A stretch of 64,000 nucleotides of DNA from Fratercula arctica (GCA_947846985.1 CANTUZ010000010.1:22863095-22927094), one strand, 5' to 3'; numbered from the stretch's first letter, positions 25,684-38,214 are shown. The notes: generated by a model not told the origin, from the letters alone. Made by a program: numbers and translations.

Positions 25684-26256
25684 GAAGGGGAATCACCTCC
25701 TTTTAGGTGTGCAAAGCCTCCTGAGCGCCATAGTTTTCCACAGATCTCATGTGGAGGGCTATTTCTGTGCTTATATGCTGGCACCCCATGGCTGGCATTT
25801 GAAGCAGCGGCTCCTTTAAAAGAGCAAAAGAGCGTTGTCACTCAGTTTCTTGCACTCATGCCATGTACTGAGCCATTAGGGCAGCAGTAGGGTACCTGGG
25901 GAAAAGCAGGTGGATCTCCTGCATGGGCCAGCGGTGGGAAGAACTCGGGGTGAGAAGAAAGGGTTTGAAGACCCTCCTGGGGCTGTACAGTAAATTGCAC
26001 AGAGGAGTTCCTCTCAGCTTAGTGACATGAATGCAGACTCCTCTCTTGACATAAGCTCAGCTCCTGCCCTGTGGTTTTCTTCAAAGGGTGCAAGCAGATT
26101 GTGCTGGGTTCAGAGCCAGGTGAGGGCAATGGAAGGTGTTGGGCTGTTGGGCTGGGTCCACCTGGACCCTTTGGGAATTTCTGATCCCAGCTGGCTCTGC
26201 AATTTAGAAGGCTAGGCTAAGAGCAGCTGCTTTGTGGTCCTTGGCAAGAGAGCAGG

Positions 26257-27843
26257 ATGGGTGTTGCAGGGCAGTCTAGGGCTGTGTTTGGAGCTATGCT
26301 CTCCTGGGGGTTTCTTGGTGCCCTTGTTTTGGTTGTGGGGGCTCAGGGTAGTGTTTTTTCTGATCCCACCTCGCTAGCTTGTGGCCAAGAAAGCCTGCAG
26401 CTCACCTTGCCTCCAGGCTGGGAAGGGAATGCTTCCTTTGTGCTGGCTGCTTGGGGTAAGTGAGGGTGGTGTCAAGAGGCTTTCTTACTGCTGTATTTGG
26501 TCACAGTGCACATGTATGCCTGGAATGAGGAGAAAGGGGCAGGTTTTGTTGTCAAGTGTTGTCTAACAGCTTCAGTGCACCTTGTGTAAGCAGGGGGCTG
26601 TTCATATGACCTAGCAGTCATGGGTTTTGGTGGAGTGCTGTGCCTGGATCTAGATGGTCTTGGCTGCTGGGTCTTGGCTCTTCCCTCACACCCCCCTGCT
26701 GGCCCAGACCCTAATACTGGCTAGGGCCTTTTTTCCTACAGAAGGGTAGGATTGTAGTGGACCCCATCTTCAATGTGGGATGCTGAAGTCTCTGCTCCTG
26801 TCTCCTCTTTCCCTAGGTACCGAGGGGAAGGCACGTGTTCTGCAGAATGACTGTGAGTGTGGGCTCTTGGTATCTGGGGCTCCAGATGGCTCCAGGAAAG
26901 TATTGGTCTCCTATACTGGCTGTTATGTCTTTGGATGGGTGAGTGACCTTAGGGGTTCTGCTGGGACTGTGGCTACTGCTGCTCTGGCTGCCCTGACTGG
27001 TGTGGCTCTCCCCTAGGATGGCAATTACCTCATGCTGGTTGGGCTTGAAGGAGCAGATGATGCTGGACAAAAGGTTCTTCATGAAGAGAAGCTGCTCAGG
27101 TGCCCTGTGGACCTTCCTGGTAAGACTGACAGCTCATTAGGACATCCTGCTTGTACCTTGTGGTGATGAGTGCCCTTCCTTTTGGATGTCTGTTCCTAGT
27201 TAGTCTGGGGCTGGGAAGGGGGACTTACTGCTGTGCAGAAGACTCCCTGGAGAAGGGTTTTGGACATAAGAGCCACCAACTTGCTGAGGACTTGTGCCTC
27301 CTCTGCAGGGTCAGCAGGTGAATGTTCCTTATGTCTCCGAGACGTATTCTGACTGCATGAATCGCTGCAAGTTCGGGACTGAGCTGGAGACTGGGTACAA
27401 TGATTTTTCCAAACTACCAGAGTTGATCCAGAATACTTTATCTTGACAGATCCCATGCAGTCTAGTCTCCTGTGCATGGCTTCAGGGGGAGTCTTTGTTC
27501 CAGGGAATGCAGGTCCCTTCTGAGCAGGCTTCCATGCCAGCTCCAGGCTGTGTGTTTGACCCTCACATGAGTCTAACTTCCCTTGACTTGCATGCAGAGT
27601 CACCAAGACGCTTGCCAGCAGTGTCCTCTGTGTCTTTACCCCCCTGCTCCTTGTGCCTTAGCTGCGAACTCCTGCTGTTTCTTCCAGCCCTGGATGCTCC
27701 TAGCAGTGGTGTCTGTTCTGTTGTCCTCAGCCAAGACCGGCTGCTGTGTGCCTCTTCGCCTATCAGCCAGGGAGACTGTGAAGAGCGAGGCTGCCGCTAT
27801 GACCCTAGGGACAGGGTGAAGCCTTGTTACTTTGGTAACACAG
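26257..27843 (+). pseudogene. ZP4/ZP1-like egg-coat gene, 5' fragment, copy 1 (four exons)
   Basis: Exons 26257-26455, 26817-26938, 27017-27119 and 27688-27843, all with GT/AG borders and an open frame. They encode a signal peptide (core MLSWGFLGALVLVVGAQG, from the second ATG at 26296; the first ATG has the better context), a ZP-N1 domain (Cys42, Cys79, Cys81, Cys102, Cys136; NAS glycosylation site at 58) and a trefoil domain (from Cys151 to Cys188). The layout and segments such as NYLMLVGLEGA and SPISQGDCEERGC match ZP4, a structural protein of the egg coat. The next ZP4 exon, starting the ZP module, is not found before the unit ends, so the gene is truncated. The trefoil has Arg178 where CC is expected. 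Reading past exon 4 gives about 30 more codons to a stop at 27936-27938. It could be a decayed passenger or a short secreted protein. Exons 2-4 are phase-symmetric. Confidence 0.75.
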
Positions 27844-29085
27844 GTACGCATGCCTCCTCCTGGAGGAGCCATAAACTGGGATTCCTTACTTCCCTGGTAG
27901 AGCAGTATTGGAGTGTACTGGTCCTGCAGGTGACTTAGGGCTATGTTTTTGGCTCTCAAGAATACTCTGTCCCATTGAAGTGTCTGGCCCTTTCGTATGT
28001 ATTGCAACAGACAATTGGGGTATATGGCCAGAAGGAGTGTTGCTGTTACTTGTCTTGCAACAGAAATGTAAAAAAACCCCACACTATTACCACTGTTCTT
28101 CAGTGGATTTCTCTGTCATGTCCCACAGGAAAACCATTCATTTAGGGATCCTCTCACTCCAAAAAGGTGTTACTTAGCTCCAGAAATGCTGCTAAGGTGT
28201 TCCATAGTATGTTTAGCTTGGTCACCTTTGTTTCCACTGTTCCAGCCCATAGGGTGGGTCTGCATGCTCTGCCTACCTCCCCAGTGCTGGGGTAGCGTTT
28301 CTGTAGCAGCACACTTCCTTCCTCACCCACACCACCAAAGACACAGTCAACCTGCCTAAGAGGAAGAATGTCGTAACACGTTCTGGCAGCCAGATGTTGA
28401 CAGTTCTACCTAAAAGGGCCCTTTCCTTCACGGATGTTTTTAACCAGCTCTAGTACTTGCATAGATCTTTATTTCCTCACTTTTAGACAGGAAGGTGTAA
28501 CAGTACTGAGGGAGATGATGTCCCTGTCGTTGTTGTTGGTTAACATCATCTCTTTTTTTTCCTGCATATAAATGTGAAAGTGACGTTTTTCCCGCGTTAA
28601 AAGACCAAACAGATTTTGGATGTTCTAACAAAGGCAATACTCAGGCACTGAGGTTTCCCCTCTGCAAGGCCATTTGCATGGGCAGGCATCAAGTGGACCC
28701 TGTGAATGTTCCAAATTGAAGAGCCTTTTGGCATCCAGCTTAGAATATGTTGGGTATTATCGCCAGGATTATCCCTTGTGTGGTTATTTGTCCCCTGAGT
28801 ATGTCCCAAGTTCTGGAGCTGTTTAGTAACAGAACGTTTTCTCACTGCCCTGTGCTTCCCATGCAGTTTGTGAATTGTAGCTAGATGTTGTTTGTCACTC
28901 CTCTCTTCATTGCTTCAGGCGAACCAACATCCCAATGGGCAGGAAGAACATGAGTATGAACATGAATATGAATCATCCCCTCCCAGATCTCCAGACGTAA
29001 GTGATCTATTAACTGATTCTCAACATAACACACGTGCTGCTGAGTGAGTTCCTAAATGCAGGAGTGGCTTTAAGGGTAGCCCTAG
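27844..29085 (+). other. Sequence after the last ZP-like exon, no gene seen (U1)
   Basis: I searched for the continuation of ZP4 after GNT (the VTxxCT start of the ZP module) and did not find it. The stretch has no other recognisable exon (U2 43543-44776, U3 59238-60479). It ends at the LTR target site. Confidence 0.5.
28948..28974 (+). repeat. Short ATGAAY hexamer repeat, length-variable between units
   Basis: Imperfect copies of ATGAAC/ATGAAT. U1 and U3 (about 60341-60367) have one unit more than U2 (44645-44665), a 6-bp length difference. Confidence 0.6.
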
Positions 29086-30164
29086 AGAGCTGTGGTGGGT
29101 TGACCCTGGCTGGACACCAGGGGCCCAGCAAAGCTGCTCTATCACTCCCCCTCCCCACTGGACAGGAGAGAGAAAGTAGAAAAAGAGAGAAAGAGAAAGA
29201 CTCATGGGCTGAGGTAAAGATCATTCACTAATTGCCATCATAGGCAAAACAGACTCACCTTGGGGAAATTAGTTAAATCTATTACCAATCAAATCAGAGT
29301 AGGATAATGAGGAATAAATCCAAATCTTAAAACACCTTCCCCCCACCCCTCCTTTCTTCCCAGGCTTAACTTTGTGCCCCAATTCTCTACCTCCTCTCCC
29401 CGGGCAACACAGGGGGATGGGGAACGGGGGTTGTGGTCTGTTCATCACATGGTGTCTCTGTTGCCCCTCTCTCCTCACGGGGAGGACTCCTCACACCCTT
29501 CCCCTGCTCCAGCATGGGGTCCCTTCCAAGCGTGAGTCCCTTCTACGGGGTGCAGTCCTTCAGGAACAGACTGCTCCAGCGTGGGCCCCCCACGTGGTCA
29601 CGAGTCCTGCCAGCAAACCTGCTCCAGCGTGGGCTCCTCTCTCCATGGGGCCACAGCTCCTGCCAGGAGCCTGCTCTAGCGTGGGCTTTCCCACAGGGTC
29701 ACAGCCTCCTTCGGGCATCCACCTGCTCCAGCTTGGGGACTTCCACGGGCTGCAGGTGGGTATCTGCTCCACCATGAATCTCCATGGTCTGCAGGGGGAC
29801 AGCCTGCCTCACCATGGTCTTCACCACGGGCTGCAGGGGAATCCCTGCTACGGCGCCTGGAGCACCTTCTCCCCTCCTTCTTCACTGGCCTTGGCGTCTG
29901 CAGAGTTGTTTCTCTCCCATATTCTCACTCCTCTCTCCAGCTGCAGTTGCTGGGTTGGTTTTTTCCCCCTTCTTAAATGTGTTATCGCAGAGGGGCTACC
30001 ACCGTCACTGATGGGCTCGGCCTTGGCTACGGGTGGGTCCATCTTGGAGCCAGCTGGCGTTGGCTCTATCGGACGTAGGGGAAGCTTCTAGCAGCTTCTC
30101 ACAGAAGCCACCCCTGTAGCCCCCCTGCTGCCAACACCTTGCCACACAAAACTAATACAAGAGC
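29086..30164 (+). mobile_element. Solo ERV-type LTR with 5-bp target-site duplication (U1)
   Basis: The element runs 29091-30159 (1,069 bp), begins TGTGGTGG, ends ACTAATACA (TG...CA) and is flanked by AGAGC at 29086-29090 and 30160-30164. A 5-bp duplication fits ERVL-like integration. There is no internal gag/pol/env, so it is a solo LTR left by recombination. Inside are about five degenerate copies of CTGCTCCAGCGTGGG at ~50 bp spacing. The 239-codon open frame across it is a compositional accident. From memory, related sequences are common in bird genomes. Confidence 0.8.
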
Positions 30165-30964
30165 TCATGGTAAGGTCTCTCCCCGTGCTTGCCTGGGGAT
30201 CCTACATGACTGCTCTTTCTGGTTGCACCTCTGTCCATTTGATGCAATCCTAGAGGAGGGGCCAGCAACGGTTGGCCATTGTTTTAGAGTCCGCAGGCAT
30301 TAAAGCTGCATCCTGCATGGGCGAAAATGGAGGGAGAAGGAGGGATGAACCTGCGATGTGAGCAAATCTGATATTTTACTCAAAATACCACCACAGTTTC
30401 CAACGAGAGGTGGAAAATACTGCATATGGTATTCTCTGCAGTACTCAGAAGGTCTCCGAGTACCTTGTGACTACCATCACAGAAATTATATTTTGCCTCT
30501 AGGACTCTTATATGACCATGATGCAGGGGACAAGAAATACCTACGTAAATGAAGATCAAGACAACCACTGCAAATCAGACACCCAAACACAAGCAAAGCC
30601 CGTGAGGACAAATGAGCCCAGAGGAGAGCCACCTGTGGTGGAATCCATGTATGAAAACCATCCACCCTGTCACTGAAAGAAAAGCACCAAGTAGTGGCTG
30701 GGACTAGAAATAACAGACACGATCCTCTTCCTGGACACCAGGGGTCACACGGTTGCAGGTTATGAACAGGAGAGTTTTCTCTTTGTGCGTACATGAAATT
30801 CTACGGAGGACAGGACAAAGAGACTTTGGATAGGGAAAGAACTTGTTGGCAATGATGCCTCTGAGATGCAGAAGCAAAAGGAGATTGCCCTGGAGTGCTC
30901 AGGTTCTCTGGGAGGGAGGGTTTTGCTGTCCTCCTAAATTTAAGTTCATTCATTTTAATAATCC
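30165..30964. other. Right end of U1 after the LTR, no gene seen
   Basis: About 800 bp of unique-looking sequence that ends each unit (U2 45857-46656, U3 61559-62358). I see no exon, repeat or regulatory motif I can support. Confidence 0.45.
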
Positions 30965-31946
30965 TTGCAGCAATTGTCATGGTGGGAAAGAGCAGCCAGA
31001 GACTTGTTTGGAGTCCCCATCACTCGGGTGCCTGAGCTTCTCACAACAGCCTGCAAAGACAGGGATGCACTCTTTTCATTTAGCAGCGGGAGTCCAGACC
31101 ATAAGTGAGATGAAGCGATATGCCCAAGAAAACTGGGAAGAGAATACAACTCCAGCTGCAGAACTTACCCCCTGTGATGGCAACTTCCCGTCATTCTCAG
31201 CTGTTCCTTACCCACCATGGCCTCTCACTCACACTGTTCTCTCCTCTGTACCTTGGCATTTCAGCTGGGAGGTGGGATGGGAGTGTGATTCAGGCAGGAG
31301 ACACCATCCACAGGAACGATCTCCTCAGCAGCCCTGTCTTGATTCACGTAGGGGTCCTGCCTGGCTGCAGTGACAGGCAGGACTGTCCTCGAGGACAACA
31401 GAAGGCCTGGGGGAGGTGGTAGGAGGAGGACGGAGAGGAGCCATAGGGAAGGTTCTGCCAGCTTGTGGAAAGGCTGGACCGTAGAGTGCCTGAGAAATGA
31501 AAGGAGCCCCCTGGACCAGCCAGAGGTCCCATTGAGGGGGTGAAGGCAGCTGGAGCTTCAGCCTCTGAACTGAGGGGAGAGTGTCCTCCTCCAGGAGGGA
31601 TGCTGCAGCTCTCTTACATCCGGCTGTGAACAGCAGGATTGGTAGCCCCAAGAACAGCAGATAGAGCTGCTGATAGCCCACAGGCTGCAGGGCCCCCTTC
31701 TCCTCCCACACCACGAGCCATCCCGACTGGTGGTGTGCTGCGACTGGCCGGGGGCTCCCTGCAGGCAGCAGCACCATGTCCAGTGGCTGAAGCAAGCAGG
31801 ACCCTTGCCCCGGGAGGGACAGCCCTTCCCTTCCCACAGGGTGCTGGGCACAGGTGCTGCAGATCTACCCTGCAGTGGAGCAGCAGATGGGGTGCTGCCC
31901 CAACCCAAAGAAAATAAGGGCTCAAATAATCATAAAAAGGTTTTTC

Positions 31947-31952
31947 TTTATT
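31947..31952 (-). promoter_or_regulatory. Poly(A) signal of the U2 P450 gene
   Basis: Minus-strand AATAAA about 370 nt after the stop codon of the second P450 copy. The spacing is shorter than in U1 because U2 lacks the 23-bp block. Confidence 0.75.
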
Positions 31953-32317
31953 GGGTCACTAATGTACACACGTGCAGCGCTAACCGTCTGCAAAGCATGC
32001 TGCTCTTGGTGGGACATATGCTGCAGGAGAAGCAGGTCGTGGGCAGCCATGGGAGCTGCGTGTGAGAAAATCAGCTATTTGATGCAGCCGCTGCGCTCAA
32101 GGAGCCCATGGAGAGCGCATCAGTGCAAGAGGCTGCAATGTGGTAGGGCAGTTCCAGGAGGCTTTGAAGGTGTCTACTCCGTGCATGCACCTGTGTTTGG
32201 GCTGTCTTCCTGGAGGCCTTAGGGAGGTGTGCCAATGCTTCTGCCATCGGTTTCAGTAAGGGAGATGTAAAAGGAGTAGCCAGGCTCAGGATGCCGTGAA
32301 AAGAGTTTCTGTGCTTT

Positions 32318-35300
32318 TTAGCGGGGGACAGCACAGAGCTGGTAGGCAGGAGGTACGTTGCTTGTCCCACTCAGTGTTGGGGTTATGCTGAGCTCCTGGG
32401 GGTCGACGACAGGCTTCAAGGTGAAGTTCTGCAAGATGATGGCCGTGAGTAGGAATATCTCCATGCGTGCCAGGCCCTCTCCGGGGCATATTCGCTTCCC
32501 TGGAAGTGAAAACAGCAAATAGTGCTCAACGGGTGTTGCCAAGTAGACAAGAGTTTGTACTAAGCAGGTATGTTATGCAGCTTTGTTTACCAGATACAGC
32601 TCCAGCAGTGAGATGGCTGTCGGGATTACTAAGGACGTTTGCAAGAGAATAGTTTGTTGGAGAAAATGGACCCCCACCCTTGGCAGTTTGGTTGGGTGTG
32701 TGAAGGAAGAACAAGAGCAGAAGAAGTCTTGAACATGGAGAGGGCGTCACAGAGAGAGTAAGGGGACATAAAGGACAGATGAGAAAAGAGAGGGTAGGGG
32801 CTATTGGTAGGTGAGTGGTTGCGTGTAGCCTGAGAGGTACTTAAGAGGTGCTGGCAAAAGTGCAACTACCACAGAAAGAGAGGTTGGTTAAGGATGACTT
32901 TGGTGGTTGTGTGGGAAGGTGACAGGTTTTTTAGAAAGCGCCAGTAGATCCCATTCACATCATTACATCGGCAACTCCCAGTAGGAGGTTTGAGAAGCCA
33001 CCAGGCCTGAGCAAGATGGGAGATGCAGCTGGGGAACGGAGCAGCAGGGAGGAGTTATCCAGAGAGCAGTGAGCCCGATGGAAGCACCGGTGGGACCACG
33101 CTGGGAAGAGGGAGTGGGTGTTATAGGGAAAGGCAGAATGGTCCCCAGAGGAGGAGGAGGAGGACAGAGAGAGGAAGAGAGAGAAAGCCTGTGCTTTACC
33201 TGCTGAGAAGGGCATGAAGAACTCGCTCTTCCTAAAGGTGCCGTTCTCGTTCAAGAAGTGTCCGGGGTTGAACTCATTTGGGTTTGGAAACTCTTTGCTG
33301 TCATGGAGGACCGAAGTGAGGACAGGAAAGATTGTGGTGCCCTGAGATAACGCAAGGAGAAGAGCAGAATACGAAGGGGAGGTGAGTTAGGTCACTTAAT
33401 CCAACTGCCTGCCAAGGCAAGACTGAGCATCCCAGCACAGTCCTACTAGCGCCTTTGGTTTCCTGCTGGGGACCTTGCCTTTGGGGAGGCAGCTTGAGGG
33501 AGACCCTGCTGGATGTGACAGCAGGGACAGTTGTTGGCTGATCTTCCTGAATGCTCCCTCTCACTTTCAGACCATTTATCCTCACTTTGCTCTAGTCATC
33601 TGGGGACACCCCACCTAATTCTTCCTCTTTCTTAGTGTTTCACCATAATGAACTTGTAGATGTTCCTTCTTTTCTGTGAGCCCCGAAAAGCAGAAGCACA
33701 CAAGGTTGTGGAGATGAAGCTCCTTTCCCCTCTCCTGACAAATTTCTCCCGCCACCGTCCTCATCCTTCCCTCTTCCTGACCAGCCGTTGGTGGGGGTGT
33801 GGGATAAGTAATCCAACAGTGATGACACAAGAGCCATCTGCTAGAAGCTGAGCAGGTCCCTGGGTCCTGCCTTTTGATTTTACACAGGCAGCTGAAAATT
33901 AAAATGCCAACAGCCTGTGTGCTGCTGTTCCCCTGCTGTACACAGTCAGCCAGAAGAGCAATGAGCATTGCTGCTCCAGGCCAGGCCATGGGTTGCTGTA
34001 GCCCACCAGCCTGCCTCTGGCAATGGCCAGCAGTGACTGCCTCAAGAAGCATGTGAAAACAGGGCAAAGAGGTTTTGCTTGTTCCCTTGATTGCAAACAT
34101 AGCCTTCAGCACTTTGTGGCTCAGGGGCTTTCTGTGCTCAATAACCACCAACTGACTTTGCTTCCAAGCATGTGCCCAGGCTCTCCTGGATGGTGGTGAG
34201 CAGTTCCATGGCTTTGCTGCCTTTTGCGTGAGGAGTCACTGCTCTGTTTTTTTGTGAACCCACTGTGTTTCTGCAGAGTGATCAAGCCGCAGAGCAAGTG
34301 AGCAAAGGTGTTGGGCAGAGCTACGGTTCCAGTCTTGGCTCATGGAGCGGCAGCAAGGGACTGCGAGTGAGCTACAGGAGCCTGAGGATAAAACCTTCCT
34401 GAAGGGCTGGGTGACAACAAGGTCAGGCCACAGCATTTCTAGCTTCTGGCTTGTAACTGACAGCCTAAGAGCAAAAGTGCTGCCACCTTGTTGATGAACT
34501 TGAGGGACCTTGCCCACTAACCTTGGGAATGACATACTCTCTGAAGCAGAGGTCTTTGGTCACAGCGCGAGGGGCACTCAGGGGGACGAGGGAGATGAAG
34601 CGCTGGATTTCGTGGACCACCGCATCTGTGTAGGGCATCTGGGCCCGGTCAGCCACGCAAGGTTTTCGTGATCGTCCTACTACCCGGTCGATCTCTTCTT
34701 GAACTTTCTCTGTCATGAGAGGCACAAACCATAAAATGGGTAAATCAAACCAAACCTACCTAAACAGGTTGCCCTAGGCTGCCCACAGGTCACACATCAC
34801 AGATGACAGGAGCATTGATGCTGGTTTTGGTGTTGACTAGAACACAGTTCCACTGCGGGCCATGCAAAGGATGTCCTCCTAGTGACTTGACTTAAATAGG
34901 AGCACTGGGCGGCAAAGACACAGTCAAGTCCTTGGCTGTGTGGGGAGTGCAGCTGATGGTGATGCCAGTGAAGCTGAGGGATCTCCAATGCCTATCCTGG
35001 GGAATGATGGTGCAAGGACTTTGCCCATTTGGGTAAAACATGAGAGAGAGAGAGGAGAAAAGCTGGGAGAAGGATGTGGTGTTAGACATGTGCCCATCCC
35101 AGGGGAACAGCTAGAGAGGAAGAGGTCACAGACTGGTACCTTGTATCTTCGGGTATTTGAGAAGAAGCAGAAGCCCATATCTTACAGTCGTGCTAGTTGT
35201 CTCGGTTCCGGCAAGGAACAAGTCGAAGGTGCTGGTTATCAGGTTCTTCATGTGGAAACTGGAACTGGGATGCTCTTTCTCCTAGGGAAAAGGCTGGGCT

Positions 35301-38103
35301 GTTTCTCTGGCTGAGCTGAGAAAAATGGCCCTTTCTTGTGTCATCCCAGGCCTTCCTTCTCACCTAGAGCTGTTGCATTTCTCTGCTAAGGTGCAGCAGC
35401 CATCTGGGACATTGCAGTGCTATCTTAGTGCAGTAAGCTCAACCCCAGAGCAGCCTTCTTTCAAGCCGTGCACCGAATGGTACGTGGCTGCATGTCTGCC
35501 CTTGCTGTGCTAACTGCTTTCCAGTGGAAGAACTGCGAGATGAGACTGCACGTGTCCCTGTGTTTCAGCAAGAGCAGATGAAGGTCTTGCTGTCCGAGCA
35601 GCTGCAGGTAGTGGCTGGTGAGTGTGCAGACCCAGAGCTATAAGCTCTAGTACGGGTAATATCTGGGGTATTGCTGGTGTCTTCCCGCTGCACAGCCTAG
35701 CTGCCTGGGAAGGGATCATCCCAATGTCTGTGTTACTTAGGAGAGGGAAGGGGCTCAGCGTAGGTGTGTTTGGGGATGAGCTGGGGCTGTATGCTGTCTC
35801 CTTACCTCCTGCATTTTGGTGAGGAAGCAGTCAATGAAATCCTGAGGGGAGCTGGGATCTAGGGAGTCTTGGTGTATCTTCACCTCCTCTGCCACAAAGG
35901 CTTTTAGAGCATCAAATTCTCTGAATATTTTGTTGTGTGGGCCAGGCAAGTAATCCAGGATATTTGAGAACATCTGGTAGAGCTGGAAAGAAAGAAACAG
36001 GAGGGTCCCTAGCATGACCATTGCCCCATCCTTTGATATTACCAAAGAGCCTAGGAAGGTCACAACCCTCTCAACTGAGACAAGCAGAAGGGTGGTGAGG
36101 CTGGGCAGTCCAACAGAGCAGTAGGGGCTTGCTTAGTGGTAGGAACCTCAGGTGGAGAAGAAGGGTGTCAGGACTAGGGGAAAGCACCCTCCCCTCTCCA
36201 TTGGTGAGGGTGCTTCTTGCTCTTGAATGAATTCCCTCCGGTGCAGCTCCCTAGGCTCCCTGCTCCCCTAGGAGAATGCTGACACAGTAAAATGGCGACT
36301 GAATGTACCTGTCCCCAGTAGGAGTTCATCATCTCAAAGATGTTGTTCATGTTGTTCATCAGGGCCAGGAACTTCTTGTCTTTATAGTCATATCGTCTCC
36401 CAAAGACAATGGAGCATATGACATTGGAGACAGCACAGCTCAGCATGAAGGTTGGGTCAAAAGGTGTTCCTGTGATTTCAGAAAAGTTACAAACCGTAAA
36501 GAAAACCAACTATGGCTACTTATGGCTACTGTGGGTATCCTGAGCTCTGGTTGTTAGTGGAACTATCAGAACACAGTCTCTGAATGACACAGAAGGGTCC
36601 CCAAAAAGAACAGTATGTGATCATGGAATTATTTCCTGCTTTGTAATGAGGGGCAGCTGGTGCACAGACAAAACACGTGCTAATTCTATTCTATGCTGAA
36701 GACATGGGTCTCCCTTAATACAGTCCTTTTTTTGCAAACATAAGCTATATTAAAAACGGAGCATACCCTTTGTTTTGTTGATCTCTTCTAGCAAGTGCTC
36801 AGATTCCTCCTGGATCCTCTCTTCAATGCTCCTCTTCCCCATTCCAAAGTTGCGCAGAGTGCTGAGAGCAAACCGCCGGACTTGTAACCACTCCTGGTTG
36901 TTGCTAAAAATAATCCCTGCAGAGGAAGAAGGAAGAGGAAAAGACCTGGCTTCGGTGTGCTGGGTGTGCGATGAAGAGAGGCTCACAGTGACAGTGATTC
37001 CTGTCCCTGGGAGAGCACTGTCATGGTAACGTCGTAGAGTCCTGTGGCTTGGAGACACTCTATGGAGGTACTGTAGTCCACCTGCCTGCTTTTGGCCTTC
37101 TCCACCACATACCCAACCTCCCTGTGAACAATTCGTCACTCATACCTGCACATAAGTTCCCTTCCTGCAGCTGGTGGCTGTTGCCACTTGCCCTTTCACT
37201 GCACATCACTAAGATCAGTCTGACTCCATTTCTCTGCTACCCTCTTTGGGTGATGAAAGGCAGCAATTACAGCCCACTCTGCCTTCCCTTCTCCAGGTAG
37301 GACCCACCCGCTCCCCGCAGTCCTCCCTCATGCATGGTACATTCCAGCCCTAATCTGCTGAATGAAGGCTCAGCCCTTCCCTTCTCCTCAGAAGGAGCTC
37401 ACTCAGCAAACATACCTAATCCATTATTGGCCCTGTCTCCTATTGCCATGTGTCCTCTGGCAGCAAACTCGTCCGCGTGATCAACCAAGGCTTCTTTCAC
37501 CGCATCATGTCCGTGCAGCACCACCACTGGGTCAGAGCCCAGATGCACTGTGAACACTGGTCCATACTCTCCACTGAGCTGTCAAAACGCAAGACAGAAG
37601 ATGGCCATGGAGCAGAGCTGGAGGAGGAGTTGAAAAATGGCCTTGCTGCTGCATCCCACTGCAGGCAGTGCAGCCTCCCAGCCCAGCAACATCAAGATTT
37701 CATCCTCTCATGCTAAACGTAGGTGTGGAGAGGGTTCCCAGCTATCAGGCCCTGAACAACAATGACAACAGCAGTGCCGGGGAGCAGCTGAGATCCTCAT
37801 GGCTTTTCTGCACCTCTGGGATTGCTACTTATCAAGCTATGGCCACAGGTTGTCCCCATGCAGAGGTCCCACCCATTTCTTGCCCACAGAAGAAAGTAAG
37901 AGAGAAGAAGAAAGTGGCCTTACCTTCTGGAGGGTTTTGGCCAAGTCCTTTGGTTTCACCTGCAGCAAGTTACCTAGGATGGGAAGGGGAGCCGGTCCCG
38001 GAGGCATCTTCCCCTTTCCAGACCTCCCTCTCCATGCTGTGATGGAGAGCAGGCAAGCAATGCAAACCAGGAGGACAACAGTGGCTGCTCCCAGGAGCTC
38101 CAT
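32318..38103 (-). CDS. Cytochrome P450, CYP2C family (CYP2C45-like), copy 2, complete
   Basis: Second intact copy, with exons 37924-38103, 37416-37578, 36767-36916, 36309-36469, 35806-35982, 35140-35281, 34522-34709, 33200-33341 and 32318-32499, the same lengths as copy 1 (494 aa). Anchor, WxxxR, AGTETTS, ExxR and the haem loop with Cys439 are all present. Replacements against copy 1 that I can read: E64G, H76D, E108D, K109R, S111N, I181V, G214S, L216W, I241F, I293T, T294S, V300L, I366V and V370A. Those at 108-111, 293-300 and 366-370 fall in the regions equivalent to substrate-recognition sites 1, 4 and 5, and 214-216 is close to site 2, so substrate range may differ. Its upstream region lacks the DR4 cluster of copy 1. 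Confidence 0.93.
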
Positions 38104-38214
38104 TTGCTTCTGTGCCTCAGGAGGGAGTGACTCTGGCTGCCGGAGCCCGAGTCTATATACCGAAGGGCTGTGTTAGCTCAACAGCAGGTTTTGGATGACG
38201 TGGCTGAGTCAGTC
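38104..38214 (-). promoter_or_regulatory. Core promoter of the U2 P450 gene
   Basis: TATA box (minus-strand GTATATAG, 38153-38160) and ARE/MARE-like TGACTCAGC (38203-38211), as in U1, including the neighbouring TGACGTGG. The DR4 block further upstream is absent. Confidence 0.6.

Larger units (their letters stand above)
22161..26256. other. Spacer between divergent P450 and ZP4-like genes (U1)
   Basis: About 4.1 kb of shared upstream sequence for both genes (U2 38215-41955, U3 53914-57651). I see no coding exon. It holds the nuclear-receptor half-site cluster (U1 only) and a small inverted repeat, each listed separately. The open frames here lack splice sites and domains. Confidence 0.5.
14832..30964. 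repeat. Tandem segmental duplication, unit 1 (U1, 16,133 bp)
   Basis: The left edge is set by comparison. From TTGCAGCGATTGTCATGG onward this sequence recurs at 30965, 46657 and 62359, while sequence left of 14832 does not recur. The unit contains a complete P450 gene (minus), a four-exon ZP4-like fragment (plus) and a solo LTR. It is about 440 bp longer than the other units, mainly because of a ~360 bp block (23462-23821), 57 bp near 20145-20201 where U2/U3 have 8 bp, and 23 bp near 16011-16033. Confidence 0.95.

Noticed and set aside
27309..27446. Possible extra ZP exon after a CTCTGCAG acceptor in the intron between ZP exons 3 and 4
   Set aside because: The frame ends in a stop within about 45 codons, is not needed for phase, and has no match to ZP4; exon 3 joins exon 4 correctly without it.
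29372..30091. 239-codon plus-strand open frame repeated in U1-U3
   Set aside because: It lies entirely inside the solo LTR, is built from the CTGCTCCAGCGTGGG-type internal repeats, and resembles no known domain.
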